A stretch of DNA of 64,000 bases from Paracoccaceae bacterium (GTDB taxonomy: Bacteria > Pseudomonadota > Alphaproteobacteria > Rhodobacterales > Rhodobacteraceae), in assembly GCA_014872875.1 (NCBI GenBank), contig WKFI01000025.1:21340-85339 (forward strand). Direction: 5' to 3'. A program made the position numbers and the translations under genes. The notes under the pieces are model-generated. The model was not told where the DNA came from. It made no database searches and saw only the letters and a list, made by a program, of their open reading frames with translations. Positions 1 to 7,634 of this stretch are shown one piece after another; the stretch's first letter is position 1, and the number at the start of each line of letters is the position of its first letter.

Positions 1-5
1 TGGAT

Positions 6-356
6 GTGATACAGTGGGACCGCGTGGCGGAATTGCGGGAAGAGGTCGGATCGGAAGACTTCGACGAAGTTGTCGAAATCTTTCTGGAAGAGGTGGATGA
101 AGTCACGGATCGGCTAAGGACGTCCCCGGATCTGCAATCGTTGGAACAAGACCTGCACTTTCTAAAGGGAAGCGCACTCAATCTTGGGTTTCACGCTTTT
201 TCCGAACTGTGTCAGGACGGCGAACAGATGTCGGCCTTAGGACAGGCTCACGACGTCGATCTCACGGCCATCATCCTGCAATACGAAAAATCGCGGAGCG
301 TATTTTTGTCCGAACTTTCAACCCGGTTCGCAAACGACGCCCGGATGTCTGCCTGA
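6..356 (+). CDS. Hpt-domain histidine phosphotransfer protein
   Basis: A small, probably cytoplasmic protein of 116 residues that resembles a free-standing Hpt domain, which passes phosphate between response-regulator receivers in a phosphorelay. The key feature is His51 in the motif LHFLKGSALNLGF, the expected phosphorylated histidine followed by the K-G-S/A-A-x-x-L/I-G helix. The rest is predicted helical and acidic. The start used is a GTG six bases into the window; an in-frame start further upstream cannot be excluded because the window begins here. No kinase or receiver gene is adjacent, so its partners are unknown. It converges on ilvA with a 23-bp gap. Confidence 0.8.
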   Translation: MIQWDRVAELREEVGSEDFDEVVEIFLEEVDEVTDRLRTSPDLQSLEQDLHFLKGSALNLGFHAFSELCQDGEQMSALGQAHDVDLTAIILQYEKSRSVFLSELSTRFANDARMSA

Positions 357-379
357 GAGAGGCAGCAGACAATCGTCAA

Positions 380-1606
380 CTAGATCACGAACTGCGCGAG
401 GGTTTCATCGTTCGTGATGTCGGAATAGGTGAACCCTGCCTCATCCAGCTTTGCAAACAACCGGACAAAATTCTCCGGCTTGCGGGTTTCGATCCCAATC
501 AGCACCGACCCAAAGTTCCGCGCCGATTTCTTCATGTACTCGAACCGGGCAATATCATCGTCAGGTCCAAGAATACCCAGAAATTCCTTCAGGGCGCCTG
601 GCCTTTGGGGCAGGCGCAGGATCATGTATTTCTTGATGCCGGAATAGCGCTGCGCCCGTTCCTTGACTTCAGGCAGGCGTTCAAAATCGAAGTTTCCGCC
701 CGATGTAACGCAGACGACTGTCCGGCCCCGAATCCAGGATTGCAGATCGCCCAGCGCTTCAACCGCAAGCGCGCCCGCTGGCTCCAGAACGATGCCTTCG
801 ACATTGAGCATTTCAATCATTGTTGCGCAAATACGGTCTTCTCCGATGGTCAGAACATCCGATAATGGTGTCTGTTTCAGCAGACCAAAGGGTTGTTCGC
901 CGATCCGCCCCACCGCTGCGCCATCCACAAAAGTGTCAACGTGATCCAGCGTCACCGGATGCCCGGCCGCAAGTGCCGCACGTAGACAGGCACCACCGGC
1001 AGGCTCAGCAAAGACGCAATGCGATCTGCCCCCGAACCAGGAAGCAACGCCAGCCGACATACCTCCACCGCCCACCGGCAGGATCACATGATCCGGGACG
1101 CGGCCCAACTGTTCCTCGATCTCGACCGCGATCGAGGCCTGCCCTTCGATCACATCCGCATCGTCGAACGGAGACAGAAAATGCCCGCCCTCGCGCTGAC
1201 ACCACTCCTGCGCTGCCGCCAAAGTGTCGTCGAAATAGTCGCCCGTCAGGTGGATTTCGACCTTGTCGCCACCGAACATCCGGGTCTTCTGGATCTTCTG
1301 TTTCGGCGTCGTGACCGGCATGAAGATCACACCGCGCACGTCCATGTGTTTGCACATGAAGGCCACGCCCTGCGCATGGTTGCCTGCGCTCGCGCAGACA
1401 AACAGATCCTGGCCCGGCTGCTTGCGCATCGCATTGTAAGCACCGCGGATCTTGTAGGATCGAACCGGGCTCAGGTCTTCACGCTTTAGCCAGATATCTG
1501 CGCCAAAGCGTTCGGACAGATGCGCGTTGCGCTGCAAGGGCGTCGCGGGAAACACATCACGCATGGCCTGTTCGGCGGCGCGGGCACGGGAAGCGAAATC
1601 AGTCAT
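380..1606 (-). CDS. ilvA: Threonine ammonia-lyase (threonine dehydratase)
   Basis: A cytoplasmic PLP enzyme that deaminates threonine to 2-oxobutanoate, the first committed step of isoleucine synthesis. It has 408 residues. Lys52 in the motif SYKIRGAYNA is the expected Schiff-base lysine, CASAGNHAQG lies in the substrate/cofactor region, and a glycine-rich VGGGGMSAG loop should bind the PLP phosphate. The last 80 or so residues form a single ACT-like regulatory domain (MILRLPQRPGALKEFL), so this is the shorter one-ACT type. It lies downstream of two membrane-protein genes on the same strand, 60 bp from the nearer one. Family assignment is firm; feedback control by isoleucine is inferred from the ACT domain. 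Confidence 0.93.
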   Translation of the reverse strand: MTDFASRARAAEQAMRDVFPATPLQRNAHLSERFGADIWLKREDLSPVRSYKIRGAYNAMRKQPGQDLFVCASAGNHAQGVAFMCKHMDVRGVIFMPVTTPKQKIQKTRMFGGDKVEIHLTGDYFDDTLAAAQEWCQREGGHFLSPFDDADVIEGQASIAVEIEEQLGRVPDHVILPVGGGGMSAGVASWFGGRSHCVFAEPAGGACLRAALAAGHPVTLDHVDTFVDGAAVGRIGEQPFGLLKQTPLSDVLTIGEDRICATMIEMLNVEGIVLEPAGALAVEALGDLQSWIRGRTVVCVTSGGNFDFERLPEVKERAQRYSGIKKYMILRLPQRPGALKEFLGILGPDDDIARFEYMKKSARNFGSVLIGIETRKPENFVRLFAKLDEAGFTYSDITNDETLAQFVI

Positions 1607-1666
1607 GCAGGTTCAGTGCCGCATCACCGCCAAAAGGGCAAGGAATACATATGTGTACGGGGGGGG

Positions 1667-2446
1667 TCAGGTGAGCTGGCGTTTTTCGATGAACACGCCA
1701 TACATGGTGGTCAGGATGCTGACATTGATCAATGGCAATACCAACATCACGACGAATACCACGATGATCAGTCCTATTACGGGGATGACCATCAGCATTC
1801 CTGCCAGAAACTGCACCAGAAACTGAATAACCAGAGAAAGCAATACGAGCAGCAGAATTTGCCCATTGGATCCCGCCGTCGCATACCATGCGTCGTGGAA
1901 TGTCACAGGCTTGCCGATGGCGGCCCCCGGAAGAACCGGAGAAAAGCGGTAAAACCCAACCCATAATCCTGCGACCAATACCACCCAAACAGCGATACCG
2001 AATGTGACAGACGCCTGTATAGCCGAGCTAACGATGAACATCCCCGGCGCCATCAAGCCAATTGCAAACACGCCTAACAAAAGGGCGCGCCCGAGATAGG
2101 CGAGAATTCGATCGAATCTGAACGGTGGAAGAACACCGCGAGGGTATTCCTCGAGCAGAATAAACCGATGCCAGCTGACCAAAATCCACAGTCCCACCCC
2201 GATCCCGATCACCATGGCCGGGAAGAAAAACAGCGCAAATCCAGGAGGCAGAGGATTGTCGGCTCCGTAGTGGATGGTTGCCCCGTTCAACAGCTGGCTG
2301 GCAACGCCGGACCCCAACACCAGATAGGCCAACAAAAAATATGACAGCACCGCCAGCGACGCGGGCACAAGCGCAATCTGAAGGGCTTCTTTGACATTGC
2401 GAAAAACCATCCGTATCGAATGGATCAGAATTTTGAACCCCAGCAA
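1667..2446 (-). CDS. Multi-pass membrane protein, copy A of a tandem pair
   Basis: A 259-residue hydrophobic protein with about five to six predicted membrane segments. I do not recognise a named function. It is clearly paralogous to the next gene at 2649-3392. Shared features are the N-terminal MLG(F/W)K, the central WI(L/F)VSWHRFILLEEYP, DRI-x-AY, a YRF-containing segment, an LP-x-AAIG motif and the C-terminal YG-x-x-(I/V)EKR. The start is TTG at 2446, because no ATG or GTG is in frame just upstream and the TTG aligns with the ATG of the paralog; GAGAGG lies upstream. A fragment resembling the argG leader lies about 70 bp upstream of its start, which shows how the pair arose. Confidence 0.75.
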   Translation of the reverse strand: MLGFKILIHSIRMVFRNVKEALQIALVPASLAVLSYFLLAYLVLGSGVASQLLNGATIHYGADNPLPPGFALFFFPAMVIGIGVGLWILVSWHRFILLEEYPRGVLPPFRFDRILAYLGRALLLGVFAIGLMAPGMFIVSSAIQASVTFGIAVWVVLVAGLWVGFYRFSPVLPGAAIGKPVTFHDAWYATAGSNGQILLLVLLSLVIQFLVQFLAGMLMVIPVIGLIIVVFVVMLVLPLINVSILTTMYGVFIEKRQLT

Positions 2447-2516
2447 AATAGGCCTCTCATAAATCTGTGATTGAAATCTCGATCAGGCATTCCTCAGAAA
2501 CGATTCCGTGTCAATC

Positions 2517-2592
2517 CGCACAACTTGCCGCCGCGTCCAAAAACCGCCAGGGCCGGTCCGTCATACGTTAAAGGGGAAATGCCGATGTCCGC
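2517..2592 (+). repeat. Relic copy of the argG leader (repeat A)
   Basis: This intergenic segment matches 3477-3552 over about 75 bp with few differences. Both contain acaacttgcc, a run of A, the block agggccggtccgtcat, then aggggaa and finally gatgtccgc. In the 3477 copy this ends in the first codons of argG. Here the equivalent ATG is followed by TCC GCC TGA, so it encodes only three residues and a stop. It is best read as the leftover of a tandem duplication that copied a membrane-protein gene together with the divergent argG promoter and start. Whether it still drives transcription is unknown. Confidence 0.8.
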
Positions 2593-2648
2593 CTGATTGC
2601 CGCAAGGTCTGGGCTAACGTAAGGAACACATTTGTATTTTTGACAATT

Positions 2649-3392
2649 TCAGTCGATTTTCCGCTTTTCGACATAGTGGCCATAGAATGTGGTCATGACG
2701 CTGACATTGACGAAGGACATGAACAGCGTGACGGTCATTTGCGATGCAATACCGATCGCGGGGATCAGCTGAGCGGTAAGGTTAATCACAAACGAAAGGA
2801 CAATCTGTAGCAGAAAGAACAGGATCATCATGACAATGATGGACCCGGTAGCCCCAAGTGTCGCGTTCCAAGACTCTCCAAGGGTCAGTTGCTGTCCAAT
2901 GGCCGCTGCTGGCAGGATTGCGACGAACCGATACACGATCACCCCCAGCACGAACGTCAAAAGCATGGCAATACCACCAGTGATCATAGCCAACAGCACG
3001 ATTACCATCATCATGGCAAGCAGGATCCCCAACAAACGAAGCCCGGCCAAAAAATAGGCGCCAATGCGGTCCGCTCGGAATTTGGGAATCCAGCCTTGAG
3101 GGTATTCTTCAAGCAAGATGAACCGGTGCCATGACACAAAGATCCACAGCGTCACCACGCCCCACGAAACAATCAAACCTGCAATCGCTAGAAAGTTGAT
3201 CTGCCCAGACGACACCGCATCCGCAAGGTCTTCGTCATTCAAAATCGTTCCCCATTCCAGCCCCGTCATCGGGATCAGCGCTGCCATCAGGAATGCCAAG
3301 ATGATTCCGGGCACCAGACCGATTTGCAGAGCTTGATGAAGATTGCGCCAAACCAAACTGATAGAGTGGGCAAAAAGCTTCCATCCCAGCAT
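2649..3392 (-). CDS. Multi-pass membrane protein, copy B of a tandem pair
   Basis: A 247-residue integral membrane protein of unknown function, paralogous to the gene at 1667-2446. It shares the VSWHRFILLEEYP signature, the N-terminal MLGWK and the C-terminal YGHYVEKR. There are about five to six predicted membrane spans. The ATG at 3392 was chosen over an in-frame ATG 33 bp upstream because AGGAAGGA precedes it at good spacing and because it aligns with the start of the paralog. The gene diverges from argG, with the argG leader between them. The copies differ at most positions outside the shared motifs, so the duplication is old. Proximity to argG and ilvA hints at amino-acid metabolism but proves nothing. 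Confidence 0.75.
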   Translation of the reverse strand: MLGWKLFAHSISLVWRNLHQALQIGLVPGIILAFLMAALIPMTGLEWGTILNDEDLADAVSSGQINFLAIAGLIVSWGVVTLWIFVSWHRFILLEEYPQGWIPKFRADRIGAYFLAGLRLLGILLAMMMVIVLLAMITGGIAMLLTFVLGVIVYRFVAILPAAAIGQQLTLGESWNATLGATGSIIVMMILFFLLQIVLSFVINLTAQLIPAIGIASQMTVTLFMSFVNVSVMTTFYGHYVEKRKID

Positions 3393-3476
3393 GACAAATC
3401 CTTCCTTGAACCAGTTCTCAATCAATCGTTGAAATATGCGTCATATTTTCACGCTGACTACAACAGGGAATCGACC

Positions 3477-3552
3477 CACACAACTTGCCCCCTGTGGAAA
3501 AACCCGCTAGGGCCGGTCCGTCATTCGCATAAGGGGAAGTTTGATGTCCGCG
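3477..3552 (+). promoter_or_regulatory. argG leader / promoter region (repeat B)
   Basis: This is the functional copy of the leader that also occurs at 2517-2592. It contains acaacttgcc, the conserved block agggccggtccgtcat and the Shine-Dalgarno-like AAGGGGAAG before the argG ATG at 3544. Conservation between the two copies marks agggccggtccgtcat as a possible regulatory or transcript-start element. No experimentally known operator is recognised. Confidence 0.55.
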
Positions 3553-4770
3553 CCCAAGAAAGTTGTCCTGGCCTATTCCGGTGGCCTTGATACCTCGATC
3601 ATCCTGAAATGGCTGCAGACCGAATACGGGTGTGAGGTCGTCACCTTCACCGCCGATCTGGGTCAAGGGGAAGAGCTGGAGCCCGCCCGCAAAAAGGCCG
3701 AGCTGCTGGGTATCGCCCCCGAAAACATCTTTATCGAAGATGTACGCGAAGAATTCGTGCGCGATTTCGTGTTCCCCATGTTCCGCGCCAATGCGGTCTA
3801 CGAAGGGCTGTACCTGCTGGGCACCTCGATCGCGCGTCCGTTGATTTCCAAGCGTCTGGTTGAAATCGCAGCCGCGACAGGCGCGGATGCCGTGGCGCAT
3901 GGCGCGACCGGCAAGGGCAACGACCAAGTGCGGTTCGAACTGGCAGCCTATGCGCTGAACCCGGAAATCAAGGTGATCGCACCGTGGCGCGAATGGGATC
4001 TGACCTCGCGTACCAAGCTGATCGACTTTGCCGAAAAGAACCAGATCCCGATTGCCAAGGACAAACGCGGTGAGGCGCCGTTCAGCGTTGATGCCAACCT
4101 GCTGCACACCTCGTCCGAAGGCAAGGTGCTGGAAGATCCGGCCGTCGCCGCGCCCGATTACGTCTATCAGCGCACCGTGCACCCCGAAGACGCGCCCAAC
4201 GAGCCCGAGTTCATCGAAATCGGTTTCGAAAAGGGCGACGCGGTCAGCATCAATGGCGAAGCGATGAGCCCCGCCACCATCCTGACCAAGCTGAACGAAT
4301 ATGGCGGCAAGCACGGCTGCGGCCGTCTGGACCTGGTCGAAGGTCGTTTCGTCGGCATGAAATCCCGCGGCATCTATGAAACCCCCGGCGGCACCCTGTT
4401 GCTCGAGGCGCATCGCGGCATCGAATCCATCACCATGGATCGCGGCGCCATGCACCTGAAAGACGAGCTGATGCCGAAATACGCCGAGCTGATCTATAAC
4501 GGCTTCTGGTACAGCCCCGAGCGCGAAATGCTGCAGGCCGCGATTGACGCCAGCCAGGCGCATGTGACCGGCACCGTCCGTTTGAAACTGTACAAAGGCT
4601 CTGCCACCTGCGTGGGCCGCTGGTCGGATCACTCGCTGTATTCCGAAGCGCACGTGACCTTCGAAGAAGATGCCGGTGCCTATGACCAGACCGACGCTGC
4701 CGGCTTCATCCAGCTGAACGCGCTGCGCCTGAAACTGCTGGCTGCCCGCAACAAGCGCGTTGGAAGCTGA
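3544..4770 (+). CDS. argG: Argininosuccinate synthase
   Basis: A cytoplasmic enzyme that joins citrulline and aspartate with ATP to give argininosuccinate, the penultimate step of arginine synthesis. It has 408 residues, the normal length. The N-terminal [14 protein letters not shown] is the ATP pyrophosphatase P-loop (SGGLDTS). [13 protein letters not shown] and the APWREWDL segment are further family signatures. The ATG at 3544 is chosen over the TTG directly before it because of the AAGGGGAAG ribosome-binding site. It is a monocistronic unit closed by a strong terminator at 4797-4826 and diverges from the membrane paralogs. Nothing unusual is seen in the protein. Confidence 0.97.
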   Translation: MSAPKKVVLAYSGGLDTSIILKWLQTEYGCEVVTFTADLGQGEELEPARKKAELLGIAPENIFIEDVREEFVRDFVFPMFRANAVYEGLYLLGTSIARPLISKRLVEIAAATGADAVAHGATGKGNDQVRFELAAYALNPEIKVIAPWREWDLTSRTKLIDFAEKNQIPIAKDKRGEAPFSVDANLLHTSSEGKVLEDPAVAAPDYVYQRTVHPEDAPNEPEFIEIGFEKGDAVSINGEAMSPATILTKLNEYGGKHGCGRLDLVEGRFVGMKSRGIYETPGGTLLLEAHRGIESITMDRGAMHLKDELMPKYAELIYNGFWYSPEREMLQAAIDASQAHVTGTVRLKLYKGSATCVGRWSDHSLYSEAHVTFEEDAGAYDQTDAAGFIQLNALRLKLLAARNKRVGS

Positions 4771-4796
4771 CGATTTCCGACTGCTTTTAGGATTGG

Positions 4797-4826
4797 AAAA
4801 GCCCGCTGAACTCGGCGGGCTTTTTT
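4797..4826 (+). terminator. Rho-independent terminator of argG
   Basis: The hairpin AAAAGCCCGC / GCGGGCTTTT has an eight-base loop and is followed by a T run. It lies 27 bp after the argG stop codon. The A-rich left arm makes it potentially bidirectional, so it could also stop transcripts leaving the acyltransferase gene that ends at 4860 on the other strand. Confidence 0.88.
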
Positions 4827-4859
4827 AGTGGATCTCTGACATACTGGGTATCAAGGCTT

Positions 4860-5378
4860 CTACCTCAAACGCTTCAGATACTGCTCCCCGGTATAAACCC
4901 GGGACAATCTGTCAGCGTCGAAGTCGATGTGGACGATCCGCCGGGTTTTGTTTTCCCCGCCAACGCGCCGGAAATAAAAATCCCGTTCGGCAAAGTTGCC
5001 GCGCACCATGATCCAGCGGACAATTTGCGCGGTCAGTCCACGATAAGGTGCCATGAGGTCGATGATCCACAGATGATCGCCAGAGCTCCAATCGCCAGCC
5101 ACCAATGGCTCGCCGGTTATCAGCTTGTGCTCCGCTTCGGGCCCCAACCAACCCCAGGTAAACATCGCACGCGGGATATCGTCAAAGCGGAACACCCGAA
5201 ACTGCCCTGAGACAATGGGCGGCTCCATGTACGACCGCAAGGTCCCAACGCTCATCCGTGCATGACGGGGGCTGCGCAGCGCCAGAAAGGTAAAATCACC
5301 ATAGACTCGCAACCGGTCGGCGGTGGGAGCTTCGTGGTCGGGAAGTGCGCGCCCGTGGCTGTCGACCAACCCGCTCAT
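4860..5378 (-). CDS. HlyC-like toxin-activating lysine acyltransferase
   Basis: A 172-residue protein resembling HlyC/RtxC acyltransferases, which move a fatty acyl chain from acyl-ACP to internal lysines of RTX proteins. Visible hallmarks are LRSPRHAR with His39, matching the family's N-terminal catalytic His, and DWSSGDHLWIIDLMAPY, where Asp96 matches the family's catalytic Asp. The PPIVSGQFRVFR stretch and a Trp-containing segment lie between them. The start at 5378 gives an ATGA overlap with the stop of the upstream Hint-domain gene, implying translational coupling; a longer start at 5465 would overlap it by 91 bp and is less likely. No RTX toxin gene lies in this window, so the substrate is unknown. 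Confidence 0.78.
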   Translation of the reverse strand: MSGLVDSHGRALPDHEAPTADRLRVYGDFTFLALRSPRHARMSVGTLRSYMEPPIVSGQFRVFRFDDIPRAMFTWGWLGPEAEHKLITGEPLVAGDWSSGDHLWIIDLMAPYRGLTAQIVRWIMVRGNFAERDFYFRRVGGENKTRRIVHIDFDADRLSRVYTGEQYLKRLR

Positions 5379-6331
5379 GCAAACTGCCCCAAGTTCATTG
5401 ACTGTGACAGAAGGCTGGCTTCCCAAGTCCGCAAGGCTGTTCGAACCGTATCGCCATAACCGCATTCCGATGTCAGTTCAGGAAACAAAACCAGCAACTC
5501 GTCTCGAACCGCATCTTCCAGTTCGGACAGCGTGTAAGCACCGGGATGAAAGCTCTCGGTCGGAGCACCCTCGGTAAACATGATTTGGTGGTTGTCGAAC
5601 AACAGATGAAAATACTCCACGTCATCTGTCACATCGGCCCGGTTTACCGACGACCCGTTCACAAGACTCTTGGCAGGGACAAGCACCTGATCTTCTCCGA
5701 ACAACAACTGCGCCTGCCAACCTTGCAGGAGCATTCGGTGCTGAGGCGAAACCCGCAGTGTTCGTTCAGGAAGGTTTTGCCCCAAAGATCCCGGTTCGAA
5801 AACGATTGGTCGTTTGCCCGAATCCAGAATCAAATCGGCAACAGACAGTTTTCGTGATCCAATCCACCGTACGGGTTCAGCCGCTCCATCCAGTGTCGCA
5901 ACCATGTCGCCACGTGACAGCTTCTCCACCGGAACCGGTCCGGAAGCCGTTTGTATCAAAGTGCCACGTGTGACGCAGATCAACAAATTTATGACCACGG
6001 TATCTTCGTCAGAGTCTGCACCGGATGTCCCGGTTACTGTAAAGCTGACGACCTGGTCCGACCCGGTCGCCAGAACGGCGCCCCAATCAACCGTGAACGT
6101 GTAGGTGCCCAGCGTTTCGTCAAACAACAAAGACCCCAATGTCGGGCTGGACAAAGCAGAGAAGCTGTACCCGTCGGTCGCATCCCCAAGTGATGCCCCG
6201 GAGAACAGCGATACGACGTCGAAGTCGCCACTGACCGTTGTTGCCGAAGACAAACTGAGATCCAGCGTCGCTTCCCATACGTCGACGCCGCCAGTGGCTT
6301 CGCCACCAACATCACTGATGTTGTAACCCAT
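5375..6331 (-). CDS. Hint (Hedgehog/intein-like) domain protein
   Basis: A 318-residue protein. Residues 1-118 look like a Thr/Ser/Asp-rich beta-sandwich of the VCBS/cadherin type. Residues 119 to about 262 form a Hint_2-type autoprocessing domain. It begins at Cys119 in CVTRGTLIQT, continues through PVEKLSRGDMV, RVSPQHRML (His198) and FDNHQIMF, and ends with ESFHPGAYTL. Cys119 is the expected nucleophile for self-cleavage between residues 118 and 119. A C-terminal tail of about 50 residues follows. There is no obvious signal peptide, as in many type I secretion substrates. Its stop codon overlaps the start of the HlyC-like acyltransferase gene. Function beyond the domain is unknown. The Hint family call is firm; self-cleavage is inferred. 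Confidence 0.82.
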   Translation of the reverse strand: MGYNISDVGGEATGGVDVWEATLDLSLSSATTVSGDFDVVSLFSGASLGDATDGYSFSALSSPTLGSLLFDETLGTYTFTVDWGAVLATGSDQVVSFTVTGTSGADSDEDTVVINLLICVTRGTLIQTASGPVPVEKLSRGDMVATLDGAAEPVRWIGSRKLSVADLILDSGKRPIVFEPGSLGQNLPERTLRVSPQHRMLLQGWQAQLLFGEDQVLVPAKSLVNGSSVNRADVTDDVEYFHLLFDNHQIMFTEGAPTESFHPGAYTLSELEDAVRDELLVLFPELTSECGYGDTVRTALRTWEASLLSQSMNLGQFA

Positions 6332-6551
6332 CTTGAACCTGCTCGATCGCGCCTGTTTTCAGGCACAGTATTTGTGTTTTGTGCGACGAGTTTAGCCGAT
6401 AGGGTCGGATTTGTCATGTGGCCCGCGCGCAAACATGTTTTTTGGGCGTGCAACACGGCATCTCACGACACAACGGCCTTGGCTCCTGTGACGTCATCGT
6501 TGCACTGGAAACGGCCAACACATGATAGTGCTGCAAAATCAGGAGAACGAG

Positions 6552-6836
6552 ATGGCATTGCAGGACATCGCAAACGGCATTCAGGCCGGGTTGGCCGACA
6601 AAAGCTTCGATGGCTCGCTCAAGTTCGATTGCGGCGATGACGGGGTAATCGTCCTGGCGGATAACGCAGCCTCAACCCAGGACAGCGACACTGATTGCAC
6701 CTTGCGGCTCAGTACCGACAACCTGAAGAAACTGCTGACCGGCAAACTGAACCCGATGACAGCCGTCATGATGGGCAAAATCAAGATTTCAGGTGATATG
6801 AGCGTTGCGATGAAACTGGGGCAGCTGCTCAAGTAA
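6552..6836 (+). CDS. SCP2 sterol/lipid-binding domain protein
   Basis: A small protein of 94 residues made only of an SCP2-like (sterol carrier protein 2) domain, a hydrophobic-pocket fold that binds lipids or acyl-CoA. The C-terminal segment, LTGKLNPMTAVMMGKIKISGDM followed by the closing helix, is the clearest family hallmark. The ATG at 6552 was chosen because AGGAGAA precedes it at proper spacing; an upstream in-frame ATG 30 bp earlier lacks this. It stands alone, diverging from the Hint gene across a 220-bp gap. The biological ligand is unknown. Confidence 0.85.
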   Translation: MALQDIANGIQAGLADKSFDGSLKFDCGDDGVIVLADNAASTQDSDTDCTLRLSTDNLKKLLTGKLNPMTAVMMGKIKISGDMSVAMKLGQLLK

Positions 6837-6878
6837 AGCTCCTGCAGCTTCTTTCTGGTCAAAATACCTTGGGGTGAA

Positions 6879-6913
6879 TTGGCCCTTCAGGGCCAAGAGG
6901 GGCAAAGCCCCTC
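6879..6913. terminator. Two adjacent hairpins between convergent genes
   Basis: Two perfect inverted repeats follow one another: TTGGCCCTTCAGGGCCAA (6879-6896) and GAGGGGCAAAGCCCCTC (6897-6913). They lie between the SCP2 gene and the convergent sulfotransferase-like gene. Without a long T tract they are not classic terminators, but their position suggests a bidirectional stop or transcript-end protection. I recall similar G/C-rich gene-end hairpins from roseobacter genomes. Confidence 0.55.
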
Positions 6914-6920
6914 TCCTGCA

Positions 6921-7634
6921 TCAGATCTTCTGCGCTTTCATCTGCTCGTAATATGGCATCGCCGCATCCAATACTGGCTGCAGTTCATCAGGGATCTCCG
7001 GCACAGCTCCTTCAGGTGCCGCAAAACCGTCCGAGTTCCAAACCGCCCCATACCAATGCGCCGCCCAGACCCCGTCATCCTTGTGACCGCCTTTGGGCCA
7101 GGTCAGCATTTCAGGTGAAAACGGCAGATCGATTGCGTCGCAAAGCTTCTCCAGCATTCCATGCGGATCATCGCGGATATCGTGACTGTCGATAACAACC
7201 GGTTTCTGACCCCAGGACGTCACCAAATCGAACAGTTCGGCCTGCTGTCTAAACCCGATGTCATCCAGCGAAGGGTTTTCCCGTTTTGCCGCATACGAAG
7301 CGATTACCCGCGCCGGGTGACGGATCAGGAACACATTGGTCACGTGCCGCATCCAGTCGCGTGGCACCCCGTCGATCATGTGCTGGGTCATGTGTTTTTG
7401 ATAGAAATGCGGCTTGTCCGCCGGCTTCGCGTCACTCAGATACGCCGACACCACCTCGGGATCCTGTGGCTGGCTTTCCAGAATTTCGTCCCGCATGGGA
7501 TGATCCAACCCCGTCTTGGCCAGGTAGGATGCATAGAAAGGCTCATCCACTACGGCACAATCCGACCGATTTCCGAACGCATACATCATCGCGGTAGACA
7601 GATTCCGCGGGCCCGACCACATGGCGATCCGCAT
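6921..7634 (-). CDS. Sulfotransferase-like P-loop protein
   Basis: A 237-residue protein of the sulfotransferase superfamily. The N-terminal MWSGPRNLSTAMM is the modified P-loop that binds the 5'-phosphosulfate of PAPS, and NVFLIRHPARVIASY is the 3'-phosphate-binding motif. Start at 7634: its ATG overlaps the TGA of the upstream aminotransferase gene (TGATG), so the two are translationally coupled. An earlier in-frame start would add three residues. The acceptor is unknown. From memory, plant proteins annotated as branched-chain aminotransferase-like fuse the same two domains, which would support a shared pathway. Sulfotransferase activity itself is inference from the fold. Confidence 0.72.
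   Translation of the reverse strand: MRIAMWSGPRNLSTAMMYAFGNRSDCAVVDEPFYASYLAKTGLDHPMRDEILESQPQDPEVVSAYLSDAKPADKPHFYQKHMTQHMIDGVPRDWMRHVTNVFLIRHPARVIASYAAKRENPSLDDIGFRQQAELFDLVTSWGQKPVVIDSHDIRDDPHGMLEKLCDAIDLPFSPEMLTWPKGGHKDDGVWAAHWYGAVWNSDGFAAPEGAVPEIPDELQPVLDAAMPYYEQMKAQKI

Noticed and set aside
3418..4653. A 411-codon open frame on the minus strand opposite argG
   Set aside because: It is the mirror of argG codon usage in GC-rich DNA; its product has no recognisable motifs, while the plus strand encodes a complete argG.
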